NCBI GenBank assembly: GCA_913030785.1
Contig: CAJWER010000094.1
Span: 1 to 10,239 of the forward strand
Direction: 5' to 3'
Length of the DNA: 10,239 nucleotides
Origin: an uncultured Chloroflexota bacterium
GTDB taxonomy: Bacteria; Chloroflexota; Dehalococcoidia; Lucifugimonadales; CAJWER01
The first letter of the stretch is position 1, and every line of letters begins with the position of its first letter. The position numbers were made by a program, and so were the translations under genes. Under the pieces are notes generated by a model. It did not search any database. It was not told where the DNA came from and saw only the letters and a list, made by a program, of their open reading frames with translations. Positions 1-6,392 of this stretch are shown piece after piece.

Positions 1-847
1 CGAGTTGGGCTTCGACTCTACCTATCATCACGCGACCATCGTCCAGGAGTCCTCAGCCCTGGGGTGTGACGTGCAGTGGGAACAGAAGGACAACTGGCCG
101 TCGGTACGTATGGGCGACCCTATCTGGAAGGGCCCCGACGACATCCGGATACCGCCAGGGTTCCTCGAACACCCAGACGTTCAGTGCGTCATCAAGGCTA
201 CAGAGATACTCAAGAGCGAGCTTGGCGACGAGGTGGCCATCATCGGCAAGACAATGGGGCCGTGGACGCTGGCATACCACGTCTTCGGCGTCCAGCAGTT
301 CCTGCTGATGAGCATCGATGAGCCAGACATGGCGCTGCGATGCCTGCACCTGCTCAAAGAGGTTGCGGTGTTGCACGGCCAGGCCCAGATAGCGGCCGGC
401 GCCGACGCCCTGACCTTTCCCGACCACGCCACCGGCGACCTGGTGAGCGGCGACTACTACAAACAGTTCCTGCTGGAGATACACCAGGAGATGGTTGAGC
501 GTATCCATACACCCCTAATCCTGCATATTTGCGGTCGGACCCTCGATCGGATGGACTATATCGCCCAGTCAGGCATGGCAGCGTTCCACTTCGACTCGAA
601 AAACGATCCACAGGAGTCGATGGACGTGGTCGGCGGACGAACCGCCCTTGTGGGCAACATCAACAATCCCGAGACGCTGTACTCCGGCAAACCGGAGGAC
701 GTGCGTCGCGAGGTATACAAGTGCATGGATGCAGGGGTGAACATGATCGCCCCGGAATGCGCGGTCCCGCTGAGTGCGAGGCTGGAGAATGTCCTGGAGA
801 TACCGCGTGCCGTCAGGGCATGGTGTGAAGAGAACTACGTGGACTAA
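1..847 (+). CDS. UroD/MtaA-family corrinoid methyltransferase, copy 1 (5' end cut by window)
   Basis: The frame is open from the left edge (first full codon at nt 2) to TAA at 845-847. The visible part aligns without gaps from residue 66 onward of the next gene, at roughly 70% identity by eye, so about 65 N-terminal residues lie outside the window. A TTG at nt 5 is an internal Leu, not a start. The fold family is uroporphyrinogen decarboxylase-like (PF01208). The zinc ligands typical of MtaA/MtbA-type methyltransferases are present: His in LHICG (His codon 524-526) and a distal Cys in APECAVP. True heme-pathway UroD lacks this His-X-Cys...Cys set, so heme synthesis is unlikely. With a corrinoid protein and a THF methyltransferase downstream, I infer that it moves a methyl group from a small substrate to the corrinoid cobalt in the cytoplasm. 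The substrate is unknown. A role as a methylcorrinoid-dependent enzyme working in the opposite direction is possible. Confidence 0.9.
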   Translation, partial: ELGFDSTYHHATIVQESSALGCDVQWEQKDNWPSVRMGDPIWKGPDDIRIPPGFLEHPDVQCVIKATEILKSELGDEVAIIGKTMGPWTLAYHVFGVQQFLLMSIDEPDMALRCLHLLKEVAVLHGQAQIAAGADALTFPDHATGDLVSGDYYKQFLLEIHQEMVERIHTPLILHICGRTLDRMDYIAQSGMAAFHFDSKNDPQESMDVVGGRTALVGNINNPETLYSGKPEDVRREVYKCMDAGVNMIAPECAVPLSARLENVLEIPRAVRAWCEENYVD

Positions 848-950
848 GGCGCTGCGCGCGCTGGGGGTGGCGGAGTTGGTACTGCCCGCCGTGGCGGTGG
901 TTAAGGATTAAAGGGCTGAAAAACCCTACTGCAAGGTTGGAGGATTTACG

Positions 951-1988
951 ATGGCGCTTGTAGAGACGATGACGCCACGCGAGCGTGTGATGAACGCGCT
1001 GGCTGGCAAGCCGGTTGATCGCACGCCAGTGGCGAACCCCACCAACCTGGCCACCGTCGAGTTGATGGACCTGGTCGACGCCCCGTTCCCGGCAGCCTGC
1101 CGTGATCCGGAGCTGAACGCCCGTTTGGCGGCCACGGGTTATACCGAGCTGGGATTCGACAGCATCACGCCTTACTTCACGATCGTACAGGAGTCCTCTG
1201 CCCTAGGCTGCGAGATGCAGTGGGAGCAGAAAGACAACTGGCCCACGGTGCGCATGACGAAACCTATCTGGGAGGGTCCGAGTGAAGTCGAGGTGCCGCC
1301 CGGCTTCCTGGAGCACCCGGACTGCCTCGCGGTGACCCGCTCAATCTCCTTGCTCAAAGAGGAGTTCGGTGATCACGTACCCATAATCGGCAAGACGATG
1401 GGGCCGTGGACACTGGCTTATCACGTATTCGGCGTCGAGCGATTCCTGCTGATGTCCATCGACGACCCGGACCTGACGATGGAGGCGATGCACAAGCTCA
1501 AGGAGATATCGGTGCTGTTCGGCCAGGCCCAGATAGACGCAGGGGCAGATGCGCTGACCTTCCCGGACCACGCCACCGGCGACCTGGTCTCCGGCGCGTA
1601 CTACAGCAAGTTCCTGCTGGAGATTCACCAGGAGATGGTCGAGCGGTTGGACGCTCCCTTGATCCTGCACATCTGTGGCAACACACTGGACCGGATGGAC
1701 GCCATCGCCCAGAACAACATGGCGATGTTCCACTTCGACTCCAAGAACGACCCTCAGGCGGCGATGGACATCGTCGATGGGCGAATGGGTCTAGTAGGCA
1801 ATATCAATAACCCCGAGACCCTGTACGCCCGTGGCCCTGCCGAGGTACGGCAAGAAGTGTACCGGTGTATGGACGCCGGGGTGAATATGATCGCCCCCGA
1901 GTGCGCCATACCACTGGCAACCAGGCTTGAGAACCTGCTGGAGATACCGCAGGCCGTCAAGGATTGGACCACAGAACACCAGGACTAG
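951..1988 (+). CDS. UroD/MtaA-family corrinoid methyltransferase, copy 2 (345 aa)
   Basis: This is a full-length tandem paralogue of the preceding gene, with ATG at 951 behind a strong GGAGG at 939-943 (7-nt spacer). The length of 345 aa is normal for MtaA/MtbA-like proteins of PF01208. The N-terminus (TPRERVMNALAGKPVDRTPV, residues 8-27) is the classic opening of the family. Zinc ligands are His240 and Cys242 (LHICG) and Cys318 (APECAIP). Long blocks are identical to copy 1, for example IIGKTMGPWTLAYHVFG and ADALTFPDHATGDLVSG. Differences cluster at residues 72-76, 111-115, 125-133 and 175-182. The family activates thiols or other acceptors through zinc, or demethylates a donor onto Co(I). 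In this context a substrate:corrinoid methyltransferase is inferred. It ends at TAG (1986-1988); the next gene is in the same reading frame with no further stop between. Confidence 0.92.
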   Translation: MALVETMTPRERVMNALAGKPVDRTPVANPTNLATVELMDLVDAPFPAACRDPELNARLAATGYTELGFDSITPYFTIVQESSALGCEMQWEQKDNWPTVRMTKPIWEGPSEVEVPPGFLEHPDCLAVTRSISLLKEEFGDHVPIIGKTMGPWTLAYHVFGVERFLLMSIDDPDLTMEAMHKLKEISVLFGQAQIDAGADALTFPDHATGDLVSGAYYSKFLLEIHQEMVERLDAPLILHICGNTLDRMDAIAQNNMAMFHFDSKNDPQAAMDIVDGRMGLVGNINNPETLYARGPAEVRQEVYRCMDAGVNMIAPECAIPLATRLENLLEIPQAVKDWTTEHQD

Positions 1989-2017
1989 AGTCCATGCATG
2001 TTGGATAGTGGTCACAG

Positions 2018-2040
2018 ACCCAAAACTCAGCACCCAGAAC
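2018..2040 (+). repeat. Two short degenerate repeats, ACCCARAAC, 14 nt apart
   Basis: ACCCAAAAC (2018-2026) and ACCCAGAAC (2032-2040) lie in the 90-nt gap between the second methyltransferase and the preferred start of the THF methyltransferase. The stretch reads like non-coding spacer. It may be a remnant of a simple intergenic repeat, but two copies are little evidence. Confidence 0.3.
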
Positions 2041-2078
2041 CCGATTTTACGGTCGCGCCAGAAGCGCCAGGACAAAAG

Positions 2079-3119
2079 ATGCCCAGAGTAATCGGTTCGC
2101 CTGAACAGTTCACGTCGATCGGAGAGAACATCCATGCAACGCGCGTCGTCTTACGCAACGGGCGGAAGGCGAAGACCCTCGAAAATGGCACCGAGGTAGT
2201 GCCTTTCAAGGGAGAGTCGGGCGAGGACCGGCTTTTGACCGTGCCCGAGTGGTACAAGAAGACCCAGCCGTACGACCTGGGGCAGATAAAACACTTCCTG
2301 ATCGCGGTGATGAAGGGCATCGGAGACGACCCTTCGGAGCAGGAAGAGGGCGCGGCCTACGTCCACTCCGAGGTCAGGCGCCAGATACGGGCGGGCGCCG
2401 ACTACCTGGACCTAAACGTTGATGAGATTTCGCCGAAGCTGGACGTGCAGTTCCGGGGCATGAGATGGCTGGTGGCTACGACGGAGTCGGTCTCCACTCT
2501 TCCTCTAAGCGTGGACTCCTCCAACGCGGAGATCATAGCCGAAGGGCTGGCAGAGTGTGATGGTCGCGCCGGCAGGCCAATCGTCAACTCGGTCGCTCTG
2601 GAGCGGATCGACACACTGGACCTCGTCAAGGAGCACGACGCCAGGGTGGTGATCACTGCAGCTGGTTCATCTGGCATGCCGTCCGATGACGTGGAACGGG
2701 TTGAGAACGTGGCCGAGGTCATGGAGTCCGTGCGCAGCAAGGGCCTGGCGCTGGGCGATGTCTTCGTCGACCCGCTGGCGTTCCCGATATCTGTCGACCC
2801 AACCTATGGCAATCACTTTTTCGACGCCGTCCGGAAGCTGCGGGAAGTTTATGGCAACGAAATTCATATCACAGGCGGCCTAAGCAATGTTTCATTTGGC
2901 CTGCCCCGGCGCAAACTAATCAACGATACGTTCATCTACATGGCGCTGGAGGCGGGGATCGACAGCGGGATCATCGATCCCATACAGAGCAAGATGGGGA
3001 CTGTTTTCGACCTGGACACGAGCTCAGAGCCGGTTAACCTAGCCATTGATATGCTTTCTGGAAACGACGACTTCTGCATGAACTATATCCAGGCGTTCCG
3101 GGACGGCAAGCTTGGATAA
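2079..3119 (+). CDS. Pterin-binding methyltetrahydrofolate:corrinoid methyltransferase (AcsE/MtvA-like)
   Basis: This is a TIM-barrel pterin-binding domain (PF00809) that moves a methyl group between a corrinoid protein and tetrahydrofolate. Family motifs, numbered from ATG 2079 (346 aa), are GENIHATR near residue 16, DLN at 111-113, SVDSSN at 144-149, VNS at 169-171, FVDPLAFPIS at 229-238 and GGLSNVSFGLP at 266-276. The last is a hallmark of AcsE-type methyltransferases. The frame also has an ATG at 1998, which would add 27 residues rich in Pro/His without family similarity. ATG 2079 has AGGA at 2069-2072 with a 6-nt spacer and places the conserved GENI segment near the N-terminus, as in relatives, so I prefer it. 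Relatives run about 260-300 aa; here there are insertions near residues 25-60 and at the C-terminus. A cobalamin-dependent MetH fragment is less likely, since no Hcy, B12 or activation domain is attached. Confidence 0.9.
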   Translation: MPRVIGSPEQFTSIGENIHATRVVLRNGRKAKTLENGTEVVPFKGESGEDRLLTVPEWYKKTQPYDLGQIKHFLIAVMKGIGDDPSEQEEGAAYVHSEVRRQIRAGADYLDLNVDEISPKLDVQFRGMRWLVATTESVSTLPLSVDSSNAEIIAEGLAECDGRAGRPIVNSVALERIDTLDLVKEHDARVVITAAGSSGMPSDDVERVENVAEVMESVRSKGLALGDVFVDPLAFPISVDPTYGNHFFDAVRKLREVYGNEIHITGGLSNVSFGLPRRKLINDTFIYMALEAGIDSGIIDPIQSKMGTVFDLDTSSEPVNLAIDMLSGNDDFCMNYIQAFRDGKLG

Positions 3120-3153
3120 GGCTCCTTAAGGTCCCATCTCGTAGCTGCAAAGA

Positions 3154-3183
3154 TTGACAAACCTGGCCCCGCCACCGAATAAT
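3154..3183 (+). promoter_or_regulatory. Sigma70-like promoter upstream of the corrinoid protein gene
   Basis: A perfect TTGACA (3154-3159) is followed after 18 nt by AATAAT (3178-3183, five of six matches to the -10 consensus). It lies in the 110-nt gap before the corrinoid protein gene, on the correct strand. Transcription would start near 3190, giving a leader of about 40 nt that holds the Shine-Dalgarno at 3219-3223. It suggests the corrinoid protein and downstream genes can be transcribed apart from the methyltransferases. The call is from sequence match only. Confidence 0.55.
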
Positions 3184-3218
3184 TGACTACTGGAAATCCA
3201 ATGAAACAACGCGACAGT

Positions 3219-3223
3219 GGAGG
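3219..3223 (+). promoter_or_regulatory. Shine-Dalgarno deciding a TTG start
   Basis: GGAGG sits 6 nt before the TTG at 3230. No in-frame ATG lies near it; the first Met codon is at residue 35, inside the conserved helical domain. This ribosome site therefore fixes TTG 3230 as the start of the corrinoid protein. Confidence 0.7.
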
Positions 3224-3229
3224 CGGCAA

Positions 3230-3985
3230 TTGACCACCGACCATGAAGGACTTGAGCAGGAGATCCAGTACGTGACGAAGCCCTTCGAGGTGAAGCATAT
3301 CCGCTCACTTTTCGAAGGCACCGACCCCCTGATGCATGAGCTAGCCTACGCCCTGATCAAGGGCGATCAACACGAGGTCGACCGGATGACGGCGCAGGCC
3401 CTCAACGATGGCTTCGACGCTACCACCGTGCTCGATGAGGGGCTCATAGCCGGTATGGCGATTGTGGGGATCAAATTTCGCGACAACATCATCTTCGTTC
3501 CCGAGGTCCTGATCTCGGCACGTGCGATGAAGGCGGGTATGGTCCACATCGACCCGATCCTGTCGGCGTCTGGCATCGAGCCCGTCGGTACCGTCGTGAT
3601 GGGTACGGTAAAGGGCGATCTCCACGATATCGGTAAGAACCTGTGTATCATGATGCTCCGCGGATCGGGCTTCACGGTTCACGATCTCGGCGTCGACACC
3701 AAGCCCGATGAGTTCATGGACGCCGTGACCGAGCACGGGGCTGACGTGTTGGGCATGTCGGCTCTCTTGACAACGACAATGCCGAACATGGGTCGCACCA
3801 TCCAGGCGTTCGAGGACGAGGGGATGCGCGAGGACGTCAAGATCATGGTTGGCGGTGCGCCGGTTACCCAGGAGTTCGCCGAGGACATGGGAGCGGACGG
3901 CTATGGCAAGGACGCAATCTCATGCGTCGATATGGCCAAGGAGCTGTTAGGGGTAGGGGTGAACGGCACGGCGCCTACCGGGTAG
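3230..3985 (+). CDS. Corrinoid (B12-binding) methyl-carrier protein, MtbC/MtvC-like (251 aa)
   Basis: This is the methyl-carrying protein of the system. Residues about 30-118 form the helical cap (B12-binding_2, PF02607) and about 119-245 the Rossmann-like B12 domain (PF02310). The cobalt-ligand motif GDLHDIG is at residues 129-135, with His132 (codon 3623-3625) as the expected lower axial ligand. Further B12-pocket signatures are SALLTTTM (177-184) and GGAPV (208-212). Related carriers are about 205-220 aa; this one has about 30 extra N-terminal residues and a short Gly/Pro tail. It starts with TTG, supported by GGAGG at 3219-3223. It lies between the THF methyltransferase and the small Cys protein, and its probable partners are the two UroD-family enzymes, the pterin enzyme and the RACo-like activator. 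MetH is excluded because no other MetH domain is attached. Confidence 0.95.
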   Translation: MTTDHEGLEQEIQYVTKPFEVKHIRSLFEGTDPLMHELAYALIKGDQHEVDRMTAQALNDGFDATTVLDEGLIAGMAIVGIKFRDNIIFVPEVLISARAMKAGMVHIDPILSASGIEPVGTVVMGTVKGDLHDIGKNLCIMMLRGSGFTVHDLGVDTKPDEFMDAVTEHGADVLGMSALLTTTMPNMGRTIQAFEDEGMREDVKIMVGGAPVTQEFAEDMGADGYGKDAISCVDMAKELLGVGVNGTAPTG

Positions 3986-4068
3986 TCAAGCGGGCTCCTC
4001 CACTCAGTGGGTTCCACGGGGTCGGTTGAAATTTTTGATTCGGGGCCATTAGCGGTGTTCCCTCACCC

Positions 4069-4073
4069 AGGAG
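4069..4073 (+). promoter_or_regulatory. Shine-Dalgarno of the small cysteine protein
   Basis: AGGAG lies 9 nt before TTG 4083. A nearer ATG at 4076 opens a frame that stops after seven codons. An in-frame TGA at 4077-4079 rules out any start further upstream, so TTG 4083 is the likely start. Confidence 0.55.
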
Positions 4074-4082
4074 CGATGACGT

Positions 4083-4325
4083 TTGGACCACGGCGTTGAT
4101 AGAGCACGCTATGAGGCCTCGATAGCCCGTCTGCACAGTATCTTCGAGGGAATCTCGCAGACGACGAACGAGGTCTCGACTTGGCGCTGTCCGTACAAGA
4201 GCGTCGAGAACCGCTGTACGGCCGCCTTCGGGTGTCGCAACCAGGACCGTTCAGTGCCGGACGGCGAGGCGTTCATCTGCACAGGCAGCGACGACCTGGA
4301 CTATCGCCTAGCCTGGGAAACATAG
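4083..4325 (+). CDS. Small four-cysteine protein of unknown function (80 aa)
   Basis: I do not recognise this protein. It starts at TTG 4083 with AGGAG at 4069-4073 and stops at TAG 4323-4325. The N-terminal half (residues 1-30) looks helical and acidic/basic. The C-terminal half holds four Cys at 36, 45, 51 and 66 (C-X8-C-X5-C-X14-C), in segments RCPYKS, RCTAAFGCRNQ and FICTG, followed by DDLDYRLAWET. The spacing is suitable for a Zn site or Fe-S cluster but matches no ferredoxin, rubredoxin or HiPIP pattern I know. There is no signal peptide or membrane segment. It sits between the corrinoid protein and the MTHFR fusion on the same strand, so a role in the methyl-transfer system is plausible, for example as an electron donor to the activator, a small subunit or a metal sensor. 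That role is inference. The orderly composition and good ribosome site argue that it is real. Confidence 0.65.
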   Translation: MDHGVDRARYEASIARLHSIFEGISQTTNEVSTWRCPYKSVENRCTAAFGCRNQDRSVPDGEAFICTGSDDLDYRLAWET

Positions 4326-4329
4326 GGTG

Positions 4330-4381
4330 CTGCACACGCTTAGTCGGGCGGGGCTGGGTTCCGCATGATCGGGGTGTGCAG
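4330..4381 (+). repeat. Inverted repeat CTGCACAC / GTGTGCAG in the spacer
   Basis: Perfect 8-bp arms lie at 4330-4337 and 4374-4381, separated by 36 nt, just after the stop of the small Cys protein. They could form a long-loop RNA stem or mark an operator, but no known regulator site is recognised. Confidence 0.35.
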
Positions 4382-4399
4382 AAGGGCATAGCCCATTTG

Positions 4400-4424
4400 C
4401 CTGTCCTGAGCCCGCTGAAGGGCC
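4400..4424 (+). repeat. REP-like element (CCTGTCCTGAG...GAAGGGCC)
   Basis: The segment starts with CCTGTCCTGAG (4400-4410) and ends with GAAGGGCC. A 4-bp stem, GCCC (4410-4413) with GGGC (4420-4423), closes a 6-nt loop. It resembles the common intergenic motif built on CCTGAGC...GTCGAAGG that recurs in many bacterial genomes. That comparison is from memory. Only one copy is in this window, so its repetitive nature is not shown here. Confidence 0.35.
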
Positions 4425-4430
4425 GGGTGC

Positions 4431-4472
4431 GTGAGGGGGTCCCTCACACTACATATCTATTTTCTTTTTCTT
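4431..4472 (+). terminator. Possible weak terminator or attenuator hairpin
   Basis: GTGAGGG (4431-4437) pairs perfectly with CCCTCAC (4441-4447) around a GGT loop. A T-rich stretch follows at about 4456-4472 (TATTTTCTTTTTCTT is within it). The T tract starts some 10 nt after the stem rather than directly, so termination would be weak. It lies 50-66 nt before the start of the MTHFR fusion gene and could end the upstream transcript or act in its leader. Confidence 0.35.
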
Positions 4473-4496
4473 CCAAGAAAAGGCCCATACAGACCC

Positions 4497-6392
4497 ATGC
4501 CAGCTTCACGACGCGTAGCCTTTGCAGAGCGGCTTGAGGCCGGTCCTCTCCTGTGGGACGGCGCCATGGGCACTCAACTCTATGAGCGCTCTGGGCTGCA
4601 GGCCAATCGGTGCCTTGAAGAACTGAACGTCCTGGACCCCGAACTGGTCAAGTCTGTCCATCTGGACTACATCAGAGCCGGTGCACAGGTAATCGAGACC
4701 AACACCTTCGGCGCGAACTCCCTAAGACTGGCCGCCTACGGCCTGGCCGACAAGGTGGTCGAGATCAACCGCGCCGGGGTCGAGATCGCACGGGCAGCCC
4801 AGACTCTCACCGGACAATCTGTCTGGATCGCGGGCGCTGTGGGACCGCTGGGCCAGGGCCTTGCTCCCCTCGGATCAGTCGAGCAGGCCCAGGCTCGCCA
4901 GGCGTTCGCGGAGCAAGTTCGTGCGCTGTCGGACGCTGGCGTCGACCTGCTGACCCTTGAGACCTTCACAGACCTTCGCGAGATACAGGAGGCGATATCG
5001 GCCTGTCGCGAGGTCTGTGACCTGCCGCTCGTCGCACACATCACTTTTGTGGGGGACGGCTCTGGCGCCAGTGGGGACGGCCCAGAGGAGGCGGTAAAGG
5101 CCCTGGCCGACCTCGACGTGGAGGCCATCGGCCTGAACTGCAGCGTGGGATCGGAGCGGATGCTGCGGGCGGTGGAGTCCGTATCCGAGACAACCTATGT
5201 GCCAATTTCAGCGCAACCCAACGCAGGCTTTCCCACCTACCAGGGCGGGCGCCTCATGTACCTTTCATCCCCCGAGTACGTAGCGCAGTACGCCCGCAAG
5301 ATGGTCGAAGCGGGAGCGACTCTCGTGGGCGGGTGCTGCGGCACGTCGCCGGAACACATCGCGGCCATTCGCGACGCCCTCGTTGGCGTGCAAAGGCGGG
5401 GAGCCCGAATGACCTCAAGGCCGCCACCAAAAGGCGCGCGACTGCGTGCTGCCCCACAGAGGGCCGCCGAGCCCACGAATCTATCGAAAAAGCTCGGGTC
5501 GGGGTTTGTGGTGACAGTGGAGGTGGACCCGCCAAAGGGGTTCGACGTCGCACCGGTTCTGGAGGCGCTGAGGCCCCTCAGGGAGTCCGGCCTCGTGGAC
5601 GCCATCAACGTCGCCGACAGCCCGCGGGCCCAAAGCCGAATGAGCGCGCTGGCGACGGCCAGTATCATCCAGAGCCGACTTGGCCTGGAAACCATCATGC
5701 ACGTTGCACTGCGCCATCGGAACCTGGTGGCGCTGCACTCGGACCTGATGGGAGCCCACGCCCTGGGCCTGCGTAATGTGTTCGCGGTCATGGGCGACCT
5801 GCCGAGCACCGGGGACTTCCCGAGCGCCACGTCCGTCTCGGACATAACGGCGTCCGGGTCGATTCGCATGATAAAAGCGCTGAACTCGGGCGTGGATCTG
5901 ACGGGCCGGCCGATCGAGCAAGCGACAACCTTCAACGTTGGCTGCGCCTTCGGAATCGGTGCTGCCGAGATGGACCGGGAGATTCGCATCCTCGAAAAGA
6001 AGATTGCGGCTGGCGCGGACTTCGTGCTGACCCAGCCTGTATTTTCGGCTGAGACCGTCGAGGCGGCCCGCAGCCGTTTGGGTGGCTTCCCAGTGCCCCT
6101 TCTGATGGGCGTGCTGCCCCTGCGAAGCTCCCGACACGCGGAGTTCCTCCACAACGAGGTCCCCGGAATCTCGGTGCCGGATGAGATCCGGGAGAAGCTG
6201 AGGGTTGCGGGGGATGATGCGGCCCAGGTCGGGATAGACCTGGGCCGAGAGCTGCTAGACGAGGTGTCCGGGATAGTTGATGGCGTCTACTTTATGCCGC
6301 AGTTCGGGCGATACGACACGGTACTCGATATTCTCAGCGGATCCAAGGTGATGGCTGATCGATCTAGGAACGGCGAGGCGATGGCGCAGTGA
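4497..6392 (+). CDS. Bifunctional homocysteine S-methyltransferase / 5,10-methylenetetrahydrofolate reductase (631 aa)
   Basis: This is a two-domain fusion like Bacillus YitJ. Numbered from ATG 4497, residues about 8-300 form the homocysteine S-methyltransferase barrel (PF02574): it opens with LLWDGAMGT and carries the zinc cysteines Cys215 (GLNCSVG) and Cys280-Cys281 (GGCCGTSPEH). A basic, Pro/Ala-rich linker spans about 300-328. Residues about 329-615 form the FAD-dependent MTHFR domain (PF02219), with the proposed catalytic Glu342 in VTVEVDPPKG, the FAVMGD segment near 432 and FVLTQPVF near 509. The in-frame GTG at 4431 would add 22 residues, falls in a hairpin and lacks family similarity, so ATG 4497 is preferred despite a weak ribosome site (AAAAGG, 13 nt away). 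In this locus the MTHFR half can link methyl-THF with methylene-THF, possibly oxidatively, while the homocysteine half makes methionine. Its stop overlaps the next start by 4 nt. Confidence 0.95.
   Translation: MPASRRVAFAERLEAGPLLWDGAMGTQLYERSGLQANRCLEELNVLDPELVKSVHLDYIRAGAQVIETNTFGANSLRLAAYGLADKVVEINRAGVEIARAAQTLTGQSVWIAGAVGPLGQGLAPLGSVEQAQARQAFAEQVRALSDAGVDLLTLETFTDLREIQEAISACREVCDLPLVAHITFVGDGSGASGDGPEEAVKALADLDVEAIGLNCSVGSERMLRAVESVSETTYVPISAQPNAGFPTYQGGRLMYLSSPEYVAQYARKMVEAGATLVGGCCGTSPEHIAAIRDALVGVQRRGARMTSRPPPKGARLRAAPQRAAEPTNLSKKLGSGFVVTVEVDPPKGFDVAPVLEALRPLRESGLVDAINVADSPRAQSRMSALATASIIQSRLGLETIMHVALRHRNLVALHSDLMGAHALGLRNVFAVMGDLPSTGDFPSATSVSDITASGSIRMIKALNSGVDLTGRPIEQATTFNVGCAFGIGAAEMDREIRILEKKIAAGADFVLTQPVFSAETVEAARSRLGGFPVPLLMGVLPLRSSRHAEFLHNEVPGISVPDEIREKLRVAGDDAAQVGIDLGRELLDEVSGIVDGVYFMPQFGRYDTVLDILSGSKVMADRSRNGEAMAQ

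Noticed and set aside
848..950. Possible regulatory RNA or promoter between the two methyltransferases
   Set aside because: Only a GC-rich stretch with a tiny CCGCC/GGCGG inverted repeat and the GGAGG ribosome site are seen; no convincing -35/-10 pair or cobalamin-riboswitch-like box.
1..1988. Heme-pathway uroporphyrinogen decarboxylase
   Set aside because: The His-X-Cys...Cys zinc ligands, the tandem arrangement and the corrinoid neighbours fit the methyltransferase branch of the UroD family.
1998..2078. Use of ATG 1998 as the start of the THF methyltransferase
   Set aside because: The added 27 residues have no family similarity, overlap repeat-like spacer and lack a good ribosome site; ATG 2079 has AGGA at a proper distance. 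The longer form is not excluded.
4026..4052. Promoter TTGAAA-15 nt-CATTAG before the small Cys protein
   Set aside because: The -10 matches only three of six positions and the spacing is short.
4431..4496. GTG 4431 as start of the MTHFR fusion
   Set aside because: The codon is within a perfect hairpin, the extra 22 residues include a stretch encoded by the T-rich tract, and relatives start near the ATG at 4497.
5237..6154. A 305-codon open frame on the - strand opposite the MTHFR fusion
   Set aside because: It is the antisense of conserved Hcy-methyltransferase/MTHFR sequence; Ser/Arg-rich translation without domain features or ribosome site.
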